This document shows, in pieces, positions 43,041 to 51,272 of a stretch of DNA of 64,000 nucleotides. The stretch is from Ardenticatenales bacterium. Lineage in GTDB: Bacteria > Chloroflexota > Anaerolineae > Promineifilales > Promineifilaceae. Under the pieces are notes generated by a model. That model saw only the letters and a program-made list of their open reading frames with translations. It was not told the origin of the DNA and ran no database searches. A program made the translations under genes and the position numbers. Where the stretch lies: positions 1 to 64,000 of the forward strand of contig JACKBM010000006.1 of the NCBI GenBank assembly GCA_020634575.1, written 5' to 3'. Numbering within the stretch: position 1 is the stretch's first letter; each line of letters starts with the position of its first letter.

Positions 43041-43535
43041 ATGACAGTGCAACTACGGGCATACCGGCCCGACGACGACGCGTTTTTGCGGCGGATGCAT
43101 TATGAGGCGGTCTATTGGGGGCCGGGACGACCATCGTTTGCCGAGGCAGCGGCCCGACCAGGATTTTTCTGGCAGATCGAAGGCTGGGGGGAGCGGGCCG
43201 GGGATACGGCGTTGCTCGCCTGGGCCGGCGAGGTGCCGGTTGGGGCGGCCTGGTATCGCTTTTGGCCGGTCGCGGCAGAGGCACCGGCCGGTTTCATCGA
43301 TACAGCGACACCAGTGCTGGGGATCGCGGTCCATGAGGATTGGCGACGGCGGGGGATCGGCCGGCAATTGCTCGAGGGGCTGATCGCGGCGGCGACGGCA
43401 CAGGGATTGGCCGGGCTGAGTTTGAATGTGAGCAAGGGGAATGGCGCGCGGAACCTGTATGAGGAGATGGGGTTTGTGGTGCATGAAGATAGAGGCGAGG
43501 CGCTGACGATGAGCTATTCCTCGTCGTCCCTATGA
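43041..43535 (+). CDS. GNAT N-acetyltransferase
   Basis: 164 residues, single GNAT fold: N-terminal 'VQLRAYRPDDDAFLRRMHYEAVYW', acetyl-CoA loop 'LGIAVHEDWRRRGIGRQLLEGLIAAA' and 'LSLNVSKGNGARNLYEEMGFVVHED'. The acceptor is unknown. GTAGGGAC precedes the start, which is 4 bp after the monooxygenase stop, so the two share a transcript. Confidence 0.92.
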   Translation: MTVQLRAYRPDDDAFLRRMHYEAVYWGPGRPSFAEAAARPGFFWQIEGWGERAGDTALLAWAGEVPVGAAWYRFWPVAAEAPAGFIDTATPVLGIAVHEDWRRRGIGRQLLEGLIAAATAQGLAGLSLNVSKGNGARNLYEEMGFVVHEDRGEALTMSYSSSSL

Positions 43536-43598
43536 AGATTAGCTTTGTTGAAGTCGGTGCGGGCCTCCTCGGAATGACAGGGAAGCAGGAAGACAACT

Positions 43599-43838
43599 AT
43601 GGATGGCTACGACAAAAACAAGTTTGATGAAATGGTACTTGCCATGCTGTATCTCAACATGACAGAGGAGTTTGGCGCGACCCGGGCCTGGAAGAGTTTT
43701 GCCTGGGAGGCGCTGGATCGGCTGCATGAGAAGGGGTTCATTGGCGATCCTAAAAGTAAGGCGAAATCGGTGGTCATGACGGAAGAGGGTCTGGCGCTGG
43801 CTGAAGCGCTGTTCGTGAAGCACTTCGGAGCGGAGTAG
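43599..43838 (+). CDS. DUF6429-family small protein
   Basis: 79 residues, 'DEMVLAMLYLNMTEEFGATRAWKSFAWEALDRLHEKGFIGDPKSKAKSV', then 'MTEEGLALAEALFVKHFGAE'. It matches the short DUF6429 family, which looks like a lone winged-helix-type fold with a final 'T.EG...A..LF...F' helix. The function is not known. AGGAAG precedes the ATG. It lies 63 bp downstream of the GNAT gene. Confidence 0.85.
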   Translation: MDGYDKNKFDEMVLAMLYLNMTEEFGATRAWKSFAWEALDRLHEKGFIGDPKSKAKSVVMTEEGLALAEALFVKHFGAE

Positions 43839-43939
43839 GTGAGTTGAGCGGGGCCCCTCACGTTTCGGGTTGGGCGCTGCAGCACGACCGCCAGGCTCGG
43901 GGTGACGTCGGGGGAGGGGTTGATAAACCGTAATGCCCC

Positions 43940-44018
43940 GACCACTGAAAGCGCAGCATGCTGACCACCGAAAGCGCAGCGTACCGACCGCCGAAAGCGC
44001 AGCGTACCGACCACCCCT
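43940..44018. repeat. 23-bp tandem repeat, about 3.4 copies
   Basis: Units start at 43940, 43963, 43986 and (partial) 44009. The shared core is CGAAAGCGCAGCGTACC (first copy TGAAAGCGCAGCATGCT). The array ends just before the methyltransferase gene at 44044 and could alter its translation start region. No known function. Confidence 0.85.
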
Positions 44019-44043
44019 CACCAAGGAAAAAACCTCCTCAAAC

Positions 44044-44716
44044 ATGGAAAACGCAAACGCCATCCGCCAGGACTTCGACCGCCTGGCTCCTTTTGCCGGC
44101 GAGGGCTGGAACCATAACAACCATTACCATGCGTTTATTCTGGGGCTGGTACCGGCCGGTTGCCGCTACGCCCTGGATATCGGCTGCGGCGCCGGCTTGC
44201 TGGCCCGGGCGCTGAGTGAGCGCTGTGAACAGGTCACCGGCATCGACCTGTCGCCGGGGATGATCGCCGAGGCTGAGAAGCGGGCGGCTGGCCATAACAA
44301 CGTGAGCTTCGCTGCTGCCGAGATGATGAGCTGGACACCACCGGCGCGTTTTGATTTCATCGCCTCCGTGGCCACCCCTGCACCATCGTGCCCCTGGCCC
44401 CCGCCCTGGCCCGCATCGCCGACTGGCTGAACCCGGGCGGCATCTTCGTCAACATCGACCTCTACCAGCAGCAGACGCCCGCCGATTACGCCTCCAGCCT
44501 GGCCACGATCCCGGCCAGCTGGCTCATGAAATGGCGCCATCCGGCCGGTCCTGCCTCCGCCTGAGGCCCAGGCCGCCTGGCAGGCACACGGCGCTTCGGG
44601 ATGTTTACCTGCCGCTGGCCGACATCCGCCGGCAAAGCGCGGAGGCGATGCCCGGCGCAGCCGTGCGGCGCCGTTTGTATTGGCGCTATTCGCTGGTGTG
44701 GACGAAGCCACGCTAG
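44044..44716 (+). pseudogene. SAM-dependent methyltransferase, frameshifted
   Basis: Start MENANAIRQDFDRLAPFAGEGWNHNNHYH. The class I SAM site is intact ('YALDIGCGAGLLARALSERC', 'VTGIDLSPGMIAEAEKRAAG', 'FDFIASVAT'). Two or three frame changes after 44370 break the C-terminal half, which can still be followed ('LARIADWLNPGGIFVNIDLY', then 'LADIRRQSAEAMPGAAVRRR', ending 'YSLVWTKPR'). The intact enzyme would be ~220 residues, of the ubiquinone/menaquinone-type methyltransferase group. The substrate is unknown. Confidence 0.75.
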
Positions 44717-44972
44717 CGTGTCATTCCGATGGAGCCCCGAACGCAACGTTTCCTTCAGGTAGGCAAGGGGCGACGAGGAAGGGTTGTTGCCCGGCCGTCG
44801 CCCGCAGGGCGCGTTTAGCGCGAGCCCAGCAGCCCAGTTGGCCAGGCGGAGAGGCGCGCAGTGCAGGCGCGCTGCCGGTTTGCGGGCAGCAACCCTCAGG
44901 AGAGTGCCTACCTGTCGGGTTGCGCCTGCACCGGTGGGGCGCCCGCACGGTAGCTGATTGACAATTGCCGCC
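44717..44972. other. GC-rich intergenic region with nested inverted repeats
   Basis: No supported gene. The stretch holds several short dyads (CGCG-tttag-CGCG, GGGCGACG/CGTCGCCC) and a lone ACCTGTCGGGTT that resembles the unit of the phased arrays. It may be a degraded dispersed element or a structured leader for the methyltransferase at 44973. Confidence 0.5.
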
Positions 44973-45794
44973 ATGTTTGACGCGTTTCCTAAAAAGCGAA
45001 TCCCACTGCCGCCCGCCTACCAGGCGCGCTGTACACCGTCCCATTACAAGAGCAACCGGCAGGGGCAGACGGCGGCTTCGTCGTTGGCGCAGCGGATGGA
45101 GGGGTGGTTGCACCGGCAGGTGGCGCGGGATGTCGCCGGGAGCGTGGCGCCGGGGAAAACGACGCTGGAGCTGGGGGCGGGGACGTTGAACCAGTTGCCG
45201 TATGAACCGGCCGGTCCCGCCTACGACATCGTCGAGCCGTTTGCTGCCCTCTACGAAGGTTCGCCCCATTTGCCCCGCATCCGCCACATCTACGACGACA
45301 TCGCTGCGGTGCCGCCGGCGCACCGTTATGACCGTATCACCTCCGTTGCCACCCTGGAGCATATCGCCGACCTGCCGGCGGTGGTCGCCCGCGCTGGCCT
45401 GTTGCTGGCCGACGAGGGCGTCTTCCGCGCCAGCGTGCCCAGCGAGGGGACCTGGTTGTGGACGCTTGGCTGGCGGCTGACGACCGGCCTCGAATTTCGC
45501 CTGCGGCATGGGCTGGATTACGGCGTGTTGATGCGCTATGAGCATCTCAACACGGCGGCGGAAATTGAAATGGTGCTGATGCATTTTTTCGCTGACGTCG
45601 GCTGCCGGGTTTGGGGGTTGTCGAAAGGGATTTCGCTTTATCGGTATTATGAATGTGATCGGCCGGTGCTGGCTCGCTGCCAGGCCTATCTGGTTGACAG
45701 TTGGGCAACGCGCCACGGCTGTGGTCCCCAAAAAGCTGACACCCTCCGCACCCCATTCACCGCTTGGCAACCCCAACCTTCCAAGGCACAATAA
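44973..45794 (+). CDS. SAM-dependent methyltransferase
   Basis: About 273 residues from MFDAFPKKRIPLPPAYQARC (ATG at 44973 preferred over TTG at 44958). The SAM-binding strand 'TTLELGAGTLNQLPYEPAGPAYDIVEPFAAL' and 'YDRITSVATLEHIADLPAVVARAGLLLADEGVF' define a class I methyltransferase. The acceptor is unknown; such proteins often sit in polysaccharide or lipid loci, but no such genes are adjacent. Confidence 0.85.
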   Translation: MFDAFPKKRIPLPPAYQARCTPSHYKSNRQGQTAASSLAQRMEGWLHRQVARDVAGSVAPGKTTLELGAGTLNQLPYEPAGPAYDIVEPFAALYEGSPHLPRIRHIYDDIAAVPPAHRYDRITSVATLEHIADLPAVVARAGLLLADEGVFRASVPSEGTWLWTLGWRLTTGLEFRLRHGLDYGVLMRYEHLNTAAEIEMVLMHFFADVGCRVWGLSKGISLYRYYECDRPVLARCQAYLVDSWATRHGCGPQKADTLRTPFTAWQPQPSKAQ

Positions 45795-45872
45795 CCGGCA
45801 ACCAGCGGCTGTCTCGCCTTTTCCGCTGCCCGGCGGCCGCATTTGTCAACAGGGCAGCGCCAGGGCTCTCAC

Positions 45873-47510
45873 ATGATCCAACCTTTGACCCCAACCCAAC
45901 AGAAATGGGTCGACGATACCCTCGCCAATCTCCCGCTGGCTGGCGCCGTGGCCCAGCTGCTCAGCGTCACCCGCCCCTGGGATGATGCGGCTGAATGGCT
46001 CAGGCTCTACGAGCAGTCGCCATTTGGCGCCATGTCGATCCGGACCCGCACGGCGGAGGCCTACCAGGCCGTGGTCCGCCAGCTGCAGGCCGGCGTGCCG
46101 ATACCGCTCTGTGTCATTGCCAACATGGAACATGGCGCCGCTGAATGGCCCGGCTATGGCACCGATTTCCCCTTTTTGATGGCTGCCGGCGCGGCGGACG
46201 ATCCGGCGCTGAGCGCGGCCATCGGCGCGGCGACCGGCGTCGAAGCGCGCTATCTGGGCGTCAACTGGGCGCTGACGCCCTGTGTCGACATCAACTACAA
46301 CTTTAACAACCCGGTGACGAATATTCGGGCTTTGGGCGACCGGCCGGATCTCATCAACCGCCTCGCCCCGCCCCTTATCCACGCCCTGCAAAGCCACGGT
46401 GTGGCCGCCACCGCCAAACATTTCCCCGGCGATGGGCTGGATGACCGGGACCAGCATCTGCTCACGACGATCAACCATCTGCCCTTCGACCAGTGGCTGG
46501 CGACCTATGGCATTGTCTGGCAACAAATCATCGCCGCCGGCGCCTGGACTATCATGCCCGGCCACATCGCCCTGCCAGATTACCAGGGTTATCGCGATGA
46601 CCCGACCGCCGCCCCACCGGCCACGACCAGCTACAAGCTGCTGACGGAGCTGCTGCGCGGCGAACTGGGCTTTGAAGGCGTCATCGTCTCGGACAGCACC
46701 AGCATGATCGGCCTGACCTCGCGGGCCGCCCCGGCTGAGCGCATCGTCCAGAGCGTGGCCGCCGGTATCGATGTCTACCTGGGCGCGGACCCGGTGCGTG
46801 ACCACGCCGCCCTCATGGGTGCGCTGGCCGATGGCCGGCTGAGCGAAGCCAGGATCTACGAGGCGGCCCGACGGGTCCTCAGCCTGAAGGCGCGGCTTAA
46901 CCTGGCCGAGGCCCCACTCGGGCCGGCGCCATCGGCGGACCAGCAGACGGCGTACACTGTCGCGGCCCAGCAACTGGCGGACCAGAGCCTCACGGTGATT
47001 CGTGGCGCTGAGCAGCTGCCCGTACCGCTTGAGGCCGGCGCCCGCGTTCTCACCGTCACCATCGCCCAGCTCAAGCCGATGTTCGGCCAGACCGACCTCG
47101 AGGTTTTCGATGCCGAGCTGCGGGCGCGGGGCTATGAGGTGACCCATTTGCTGAACCCCACCACCGCAGAGCTGACCAGTGCGGCATCAAAGAGCGCGGC
47201 GGTCTTCATCAACGTCTATGTCACGCCGATGACCCACATGGGCACCAACCGGGTGGTTCAGGACAGCTTCCCCACCTGGGGCTGGCGGGCGCTGTACAAC
47301 GAGCATCCCAACGTCTATTACACCAGTTTTGGCAGCCCTTATCTGCTCCACGAAATGCCCCATATTCCTAACCTGCTGGCCGCTTATGGCGGGGCCGAGA
47401 CATCGCAACGGGCGGCTGTCAGGGTCTGGCTGGGCGAGCTGGCGGCGACAGGCCAATTGCCGGTGGCCTTGCCGCAAATCAAAGTGCGAGGTTGGCCTGA
47501 TGGCGCATGA
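45873..47510 (+). CDS. Glycoside hydrolase family 3, beta-N-acetylhexosaminidase-like
   Basis: 545 residues from MIQPLTPTQQKWVDDTLANL. The NagZ-type TIM barrel shows 'VNWALTPCVDIN', 'TNIRALGDRPDLI', 'AATAKHFPGDGLDDRDQH' (the KHFPG-D-H motif whose His serves as acid/base in NagZ-like enzymes) and 'FEGVIVSDSTSMIGL' (Asp nucleophile). A second alpha/beta domain follows. Likely reaction: release of terminal beta-GlcNAc or a related sugar, as in cell-wall recycling. No signal peptide, so it is probably cytoplasmic. Its end overlaps the next gene by 11 bp. Confidence 0.88.
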   Translation: MIQPLTPTQQKWVDDTLANLPLAGAVAQLLSVTRPWDDAAEWLRLYEQSPFGAMSIRTRTAEAYQAVVRQLQAGVPIPLCVIANMEHGAAEWPGYGTDFPFLMAAGAADDPALSAAIGAATGVEARYLGVNWALTPCVDINYNFNNPVTNIRALGDRPDLINRLAPPLIHALQSHGVAATAKHFPGDGLDDRDQHLLTTINHLPFDQWLATYGIVWQQIIAAGAWTIMPGHIALPDYQGYRDDPTAAPPATTSYKLLTELLRGELGFEGVIVSDSTSMIGLTSRAAPAERIVQSVAAGIDVYLGADPVRDHAALMGALADGRLSEARIYEAARRVLSLKARLNLAEAPLGPAPSADQQTAYTVAAQQLADQSLTVIRGAEQLPVPLEAGARVLTVTIAQLKPMFGQTDLEVFDAELRARGYEVTHLLNPTTAELTSAASKSAAVFINVYVTPMTHMGTNRVVQDSFPTWGWRALYNEHPNVYYTSFGSPYLLHEMPHIPNLLAAYGGAETSQRAAVRVWLGELAATGQLPVALPQIKVRGWPDGA

Positions 47511-47958
47511 CAAATTGACCGTCGAACTGGCGGCGCGGGATATTGAGCGCTACGCTGACAAGTTGGGCGAACTGATCCAGCCGCTTAGTCAAACCCAACT
47601 CTGGTACAAAGATGAGGGGATGCCCAATGCGGTCGGCACCCTGGTGCGCCATTTGACTGGTAATCTGAACCATTATTTTGGCGCCGGATTCCTGGCCAAT
47701 GGTTATGCGCGTGATCGGGAGCGGGAGTTCACGGAGACCGGGCTGACCGTAGCCCAGCTGCAGGCGGAACTGGCCGCCGCCGTGGTTGTGATGCGGGCCG
47801 GCATCGCCGCCATCGACCCGGCCCAGGTGATGCAGCCCTACACGGCGCCGGGCGGTGAACAGTACGACTTGCTGGCCTATCATGTGGTGCGCCTGGCGAC
47901 GCACTTTGTGTTTCATGTGGGCCAGGTGGACTATGCGGTGAACCGGTTGCGGGGATGA
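47500..47958 (+). CDS. DinB-superfamily protein (DUF1572-like)
   Basis: 152 residues from MAHDKLTVELAARDIERYADKL. The four-helix DinB-type bundle has potential metal-binding His in 'TLVRHLTGNLNHYFGAGFL' and 'VVRLATHFVFHVGQVDYAVNRL'. Function unknown. The ATG lies inside the 3' end of the GH3 gene, so it is translationally coupled. Confidence 0.85.
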   Translation: MAHDKLTVELAARDIERYADKLGELIQPLSQTQLWYKDEGMPNAVGTLVRHLTGNLNHYFGAGFLANGYARDREREFTETGLTVAQLQAELAAAVVVMRAGIAAIDPAQVMQPYTAPGGEQYDLLAYHVVRLATHFVFHVGQVDYAVNRLRG

Positions 47959-47972
47959 GTATTGTCCTTCAT

Positions 47973-48002
47973 TCTCGTTCTGGGGCGAAGCCCAGAACGA
48001 GA
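47973..48002 (+). terminator. Intrinsic terminator after the DUF1572-like gene
   Basis: TCTCGTTCTGGG pairs perfectly with CCCAGAACGAGA (12 bp, 6-nt loop), followed by GAGTTTTC. It starts 15 bp after the stop and ends the GH3-DinB transcript. Confidence 0.75.
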
Positions 48003-48060
48003 GAGTTTTCAATGATAGGGGCTGCTCAACTTTAGCTGAGCGCTGCAAAGGATTATGGAA

Positions 48061-49389
48061 ATGAGTAAGCATGTGATTGTGATTGGCGGGGGACCGGCCG
48101 GTATCGAGGCCGCCCGGGCTGCGGCGCAGGCTGGGGCCAAGGTCTCCCTGATCAGTGAAGGGCCGGTCGGTGGCCGGGCCGGTTGGCATAGCCTGCTGCC
48201 GAGCAAGGCGTGGCTGGCGGCGGCTGATGCGGCCGGGCAGCAACAGGAAGGCCCTTTCGCCAGTGGCGGTGCTTCGCCCGCGCCGGGCGCCATCCTGCCC
48301 TGGCTGCAAACGCTCAAGGAAACATGGAGCAGCCAGCAGGTCGCCGAGCTCAAAGCGCTGGGGGTGACGATTGTCAGTGGCGTGGCGGCCCTGACCGGGC
48401 CAAACAGCGTGGTTGTGGCTGACGGCGAGGGCCAGGAGACGGCTCGCTTAACCGGAGATGCGCTCATCATTGCCACCGGTTCGGTGCCTTTCTTCCCGCC
48501 GAACCTCCGGCCGAATGGCAAAACGGTTATCGCGCCGCGCTTTATGAGCGCGTTGGGCGCATTGCCGGCCAGCGTGGCCGTGATTGGCGCCGGCGCGACC
48601 GGGGTGGAGGCGGTGTACTTGTTTAACCGACTGGGCATCCCGGTGACCTGGATTGTGGACAAATTTGGCGTGCTGCCGGCTTATCCCGCCCCCGCCGGTG
48701 AGCTGCTGGCGGAGATCCTGGTTCGCCGCGGGGTGCGGCTGGTGCGGGTGGAGGCGGCCGACCATATCGCCGAAACGGCGGACGGTATCGCCGTTGTGAT
48801 GGCGGATGGCAGTCGCGAGGCAGCGGCGCTGGCGTTTGTGGCCATCGGCCGGACGGCTGATCTGGGCCGGTTAAATCTGGCTGCAGCCGGGCTTGAGGTA
48901 GCAGCGGGCCAGTTCCCTGCTGTGGATTCGTTCTGCCAGACCGGTGTCGCCGGCGTGTACGCGGTAGGCGATGCGGCGGGCGGGCCGATGGTGGCCAACC
49001 GGGCCACGGCGATGGCGCGGGTGGCCGGGCGGCACGCGGCTGGCGCTGCCGTCGCGCCCTATAAGCCTGAGGCGGTTGTGGCGGCGATTTACTCTGATCC
49101 GCAGGTGGCGCAGGTTGGTCGCCCGGGCGAGGGCAAGACAACGCGGGTGAATTACGGCGCCGGGTTAAAAGCCCATTTGCTGGCCGAAACGGAAGGGTTT
49201 GTCGAGTTGAGCTATGACGAGACCGGCCGGATACTCGGCGGCGTGGCTGTGGGCGCGCACGCTGGCGATGTGCTGGCGCCGGTGGCGCTGGCCATTCAGG
49301 TCGGCGCTAACATGGCGGATCTGGCAGCTGTCTATGCCGCCCATCCCACCCTGAGCGAGCTGGCCTTCGCGGCCGCCCGTCAGGCGTGA
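48061..49389 (+). CDS. Lipoamide-dehydrogenase-like flavoprotein without the redox disulfide
   Basis: About 442 residues. FAD motif 'VIVIGGGPAGIEAARAAAQAG', NAD(P) motif 'SVAVIGAGATGVEAVYLFNRLG', second FAD motif 'GVYAVGDAAGGPMVANRATAMARVAGRHAAG' and a C-terminal dimerisation domain ('AAIYSDPQVAQVG', 'VAVGAHAGDVLAPVALAIQ', 'YAAHPTLSEL') match class I disulfide reductases. The active-site segment that is normally GGTCxNxGCxPSK reads GGRAGWHSLLPSK (residues 38-50), with neither Cys. It may be an NAD(P)H oxidoreductase with another acceptor. A Crp/Fnr regulator follows 29 bp downstream. Confidence 0.87.
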   Translation: MSKHVIVIGGGPAGIEAARAAAQAGAKVSLISEGPVGGRAGWHSLLPSKAWLAAADAAGQQQEGPFASGGASPAPGAILPWLQTLKETWSSQQVAELKALGVTIVSGVAALTGPNSVVVADGEGQETARLTGDALIIATGSVPFFPPNLRPNGKTVIAPRFMSALGALPASVAVIGAGATGVEAVYLFNRLGIPVTWIVDKFGVLPAYPAPAGELLAEILVRRGVRLVRVEAADHIAETADGIAVVMADGSREAAALAFVAIGRTADLGRLNLAAAGLEVAAGQFPAVDSFCQTGVAGVYAVGDAAGGPMVANRATAMARVAGRHAAGAAVAPYKPEAVVAAIYSDPQVAQVGRPGEGKTTRVNYGAGLKAHLLAETEGFVELSYDETGRILGGVAVGAHAGDVLAPVALAIQVGANMADLAAVYAAHPTLSELAFAAARQA

Positions 49390-49418
49390 GCGGCACCATC
49401 CAACCATAGGATCAGTTA

Positions 49419-50012
49419 ATGTCTTTGACAACGGCGCAGGCAGATGCGTTCTTGCAGCATGTTTTGGGTCATATCGCTCTTTCCCCGGAGGCCATAGCGC
49501 GGCTGCGGGCTGCCCTGCGGCAGAACCGGTACGAGCGGGGCGATTTTGTGCTTCATGCCGGCGACTGCTGGGACCGGTTGTTCTACGTCGAAGCAGGCAT
49601 TATCCGCATGTTCTACACCGATTTGCAGGGTCGGGAATTTAACAAAGCGTTTTTTGCCGAGACCGATTGCACCTGGCCGGTGGCGCCGCGTGATCGGGAC
49701 CAGGCAATCCAGTTCAGCATTGGCGCGGTGGAAGCCACCCGGACGATCGAGTGCCCGTTTGGGGTGTTGCAGACGGTTTTAGAGGCGGAAGGGTTGTGGG
49801 CCGCCTTTGCCCTGCCGTTTGCCGAGATGCTGGTGACGCAGAAATTTCAGCGGGAACATGATCTGCTCTTGCTAACGGCGACCGAGCGGTTTGCCAAGCT
49901 GCAACAGGTGAAGCCGGCCATCGTGGCTCGCGTGCCCGATTATCACCTGGCTTCGTTTCTGGGCATTACCCATGTGTCGTTGTCGCGGATCAGGCGCAAA
50001 ATGCTCGGCTGA
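49419..50012 (+). CDS. Crp/Fnr-family transcriptional regulator
   Basis: 197 residues. A cyclic-nucleotide-binding-like beta-roll ('YERGDFVLHAGDCWDRLFYVEAGIIRMFYTDLQGREFNKAFFAETD') is followed by a dimer helix and a short HTH ('VPDYHLASFLGITHVSLSRIRRKML'). The Arg/Ser cAMP pocket is not evident and there are no clustered Cys for an Fe-S centre, so the signal is unknown. It probably regulates the adjacent flavoprotein or the DUF1772-like membrane protein. Confidence 0.88.
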   Translation: MSLTTAQADAFLQHVLGHIALSPEAIARLRAALRQNRYERGDFVLHAGDCWDRLFYVEAGIIRMFYTDLQGREFNKAFFAETDCTWPVAPRDRDQAIQFSIGAVEATRTIECPFGVLQTVLEAEGLWAAFALPFAEMLVTQKFQREHDLLLLTATERFAKLQQVKPAIVARVPDYHLASFLGITHVSLSRIRRKMLG

Positions 50013-50117
50013 AGGCGATTCTGGGGCAGGTTAACAAATGATAACGACGGTCTGCGTTCGTTCGTTTACCCTTTTGACGAGTTGAAAACAGTTAATCAAG
50101 TTGTTGAAAGGAGCGAA

Positions 50118-50633
50118 ATGATGAAGCGCAATCTGGTAGAAAATCTGCTTGTGGCCGGGGCGACCCTGGTCTTTGGTGTGATGGCCGGCTTTTTCTGGAC
50201 GTATACGTTTAATATCAACCGGGCCATGCTGGCGGTGGATGGCGCCACCTATGCCACGATGCAATCCCTGTTCAATGTCAACGTTCGCCATCCGATGTTT
50301 TTCCTCTTTTTCTTTGGCGGCGGCGCCTTCTCGCTGGTTGCCCTGCTGGCTAATTTTCGCCATTGGCGCACGCCGGCGTTCTGGCTGCTGGCAGTGGCCT
50401 TTCTTGTTTATTTTTTTGGCATTATTTTCTTCACGCAGCAGGTTAATTTGCCGTTGAATGCGTATACTGAGTCGTGGAACCCGGCCGATTTGCCGCTGGA
50501 TTGGCAGCAGGTGCGAGAGCAATGGAACAGCGCCAACGCCATCCGGGTAGGCACCTCATTGGGCGCGTTTGCCCTGGGGTTGCTGGCGCTGGTGAGCCGG
50601 AGCAACCGGCCGGTCCCCCCTCTGGCCTCTTAA
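50118..50633 (+). CDS. DUF1772-like integral membrane protein
   Basis: About 171 residues from MMKRNLVENLLVAGATLVFG, with AAAGGAG 4-7 nt upstream (ATG 50118 or 50121). Four TM helices are visible ('LLVAGATLVFGVMAGFFWTYTF', 'MFFLFFFGGGAFSLVALLA', 'AFWLLAVAFLVYFFGIIFF', 'VGTSLGAFALGLLALVS'). The motif 'VNLPLNAYTESWNPADLPLDWQQVREQWNSANAIR' is typical of DUF1772 (anthrone-oxygenase-like). Function unknown. Confidence 0.85.
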   Translation: MMKRNLVENLLVAGATLVFGVMAGFFWTYTFNINRAMLAVDGATYATMQSLFNVNVRHPMFFLFFFGGGAFSLVALLANFRHWRTPAFWLLAVAFLVYFFGIIFFTQQVNLPLNAYTESWNPADLPLDWQQVREQWNSANAIRVGTSLGAFALGLLALVSRSNRPVPPLAS

Positions 50634-50680
50634 CGGCTCTGGCCTGCCTTCTCGGCTGCCAGGCCAAGGATGAGCAGGTT

Positions 50681-51271
50681 ATGACAGAAACAGACCTTGA
50701 GATTGTGCCGGCGACAGCAGCCCAGTGGCCGGGAGTGCAGACGTTGTTTGCCGGGCATGGTGAGTTGGGCTGCTGGTGCCAATATTGGCGGCAATCGTCG
50801 GCGGCGTACCGGAGTGGTGGGCCGGGGTCTGGCGAGGCCGGGTTGAAGGCGCAGGTGCTGGCCGGGCCGCCGCCGGGGATGGTGGCGTATGTGGGCGGGG
50901 AACCGGCCGGTTGGCTCGGCTTCTGGCCCCGGCAGCGGCTGGAGCGACTGGTCCGCTCCCGCACCATCCCCCAGATCGATGAGCTGCCTGTCTGGGCTAT
51001 TGTCTGTTTTATGGTCCGCGTCGGTTACCGGCGCCAGGGTGTGGCCCGCGCTCTGCTGCAAGGCGCCATCGACTTTGCCCGGGCGGAAGGGATACCGGCG
51101 CTGGAGGCGTATCCCATTGATCCCGAGGGGCAGCGGGTAGATGTGACCTTTGGCTACGTCGGCTTTACGCCGCTGTTTGAGTCCCTGGGCTTCCAGCGCA
51201 TTCTGGAGACTGAGGCGCGCAGCGCCAAACGGCCCCGCATCCTGATGCGGCTGATGCTGGCTGAGGGTTGA
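50681..51271 (+). CDS. GNAT N-acetyltransferase
   Basis: 196 residues from MTETDLEIVPATAAQWPGVQ (ATG at 50681). 'GHGELGCWCQYWRQSSAAYRSG' and the acetyl-CoA loop 'CFMVRVGYRRQGVARALLQGAIDFARAEG' are characteristic of a GNAT subgroup ending 'FTPLFESLGFQRILE'. The acceptor is unknown. It is followed after 1 bp by a methyltransferase gene. Confidence 0.9.
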   Translation: MTETDLEIVPATAAQWPGVQTLFAGHGELGCWCQYWRQSSAAYRSGGPGSGEAGLKAQVLAGPPPGMVAYVGGEPAGWLGFWPRQRLERLVRSRTIPQIDELPVWAIVCFMVRVGYRRQGVARALLQGAIDFARAEGIPALEAYPIDPEGQRVDVTFGYVGFTPLFESLGFQRILETEARSAKRPRILMRLMLAEG

Positions 51272-51272
51272 T

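Noticed and set aside
45846..47147. 433-codon open frame on the minus strand opposite the GH3 gene
   Set aside because: Antisense of a clear GH3 enzyme; the composition reflects codon bias of the sense strand.
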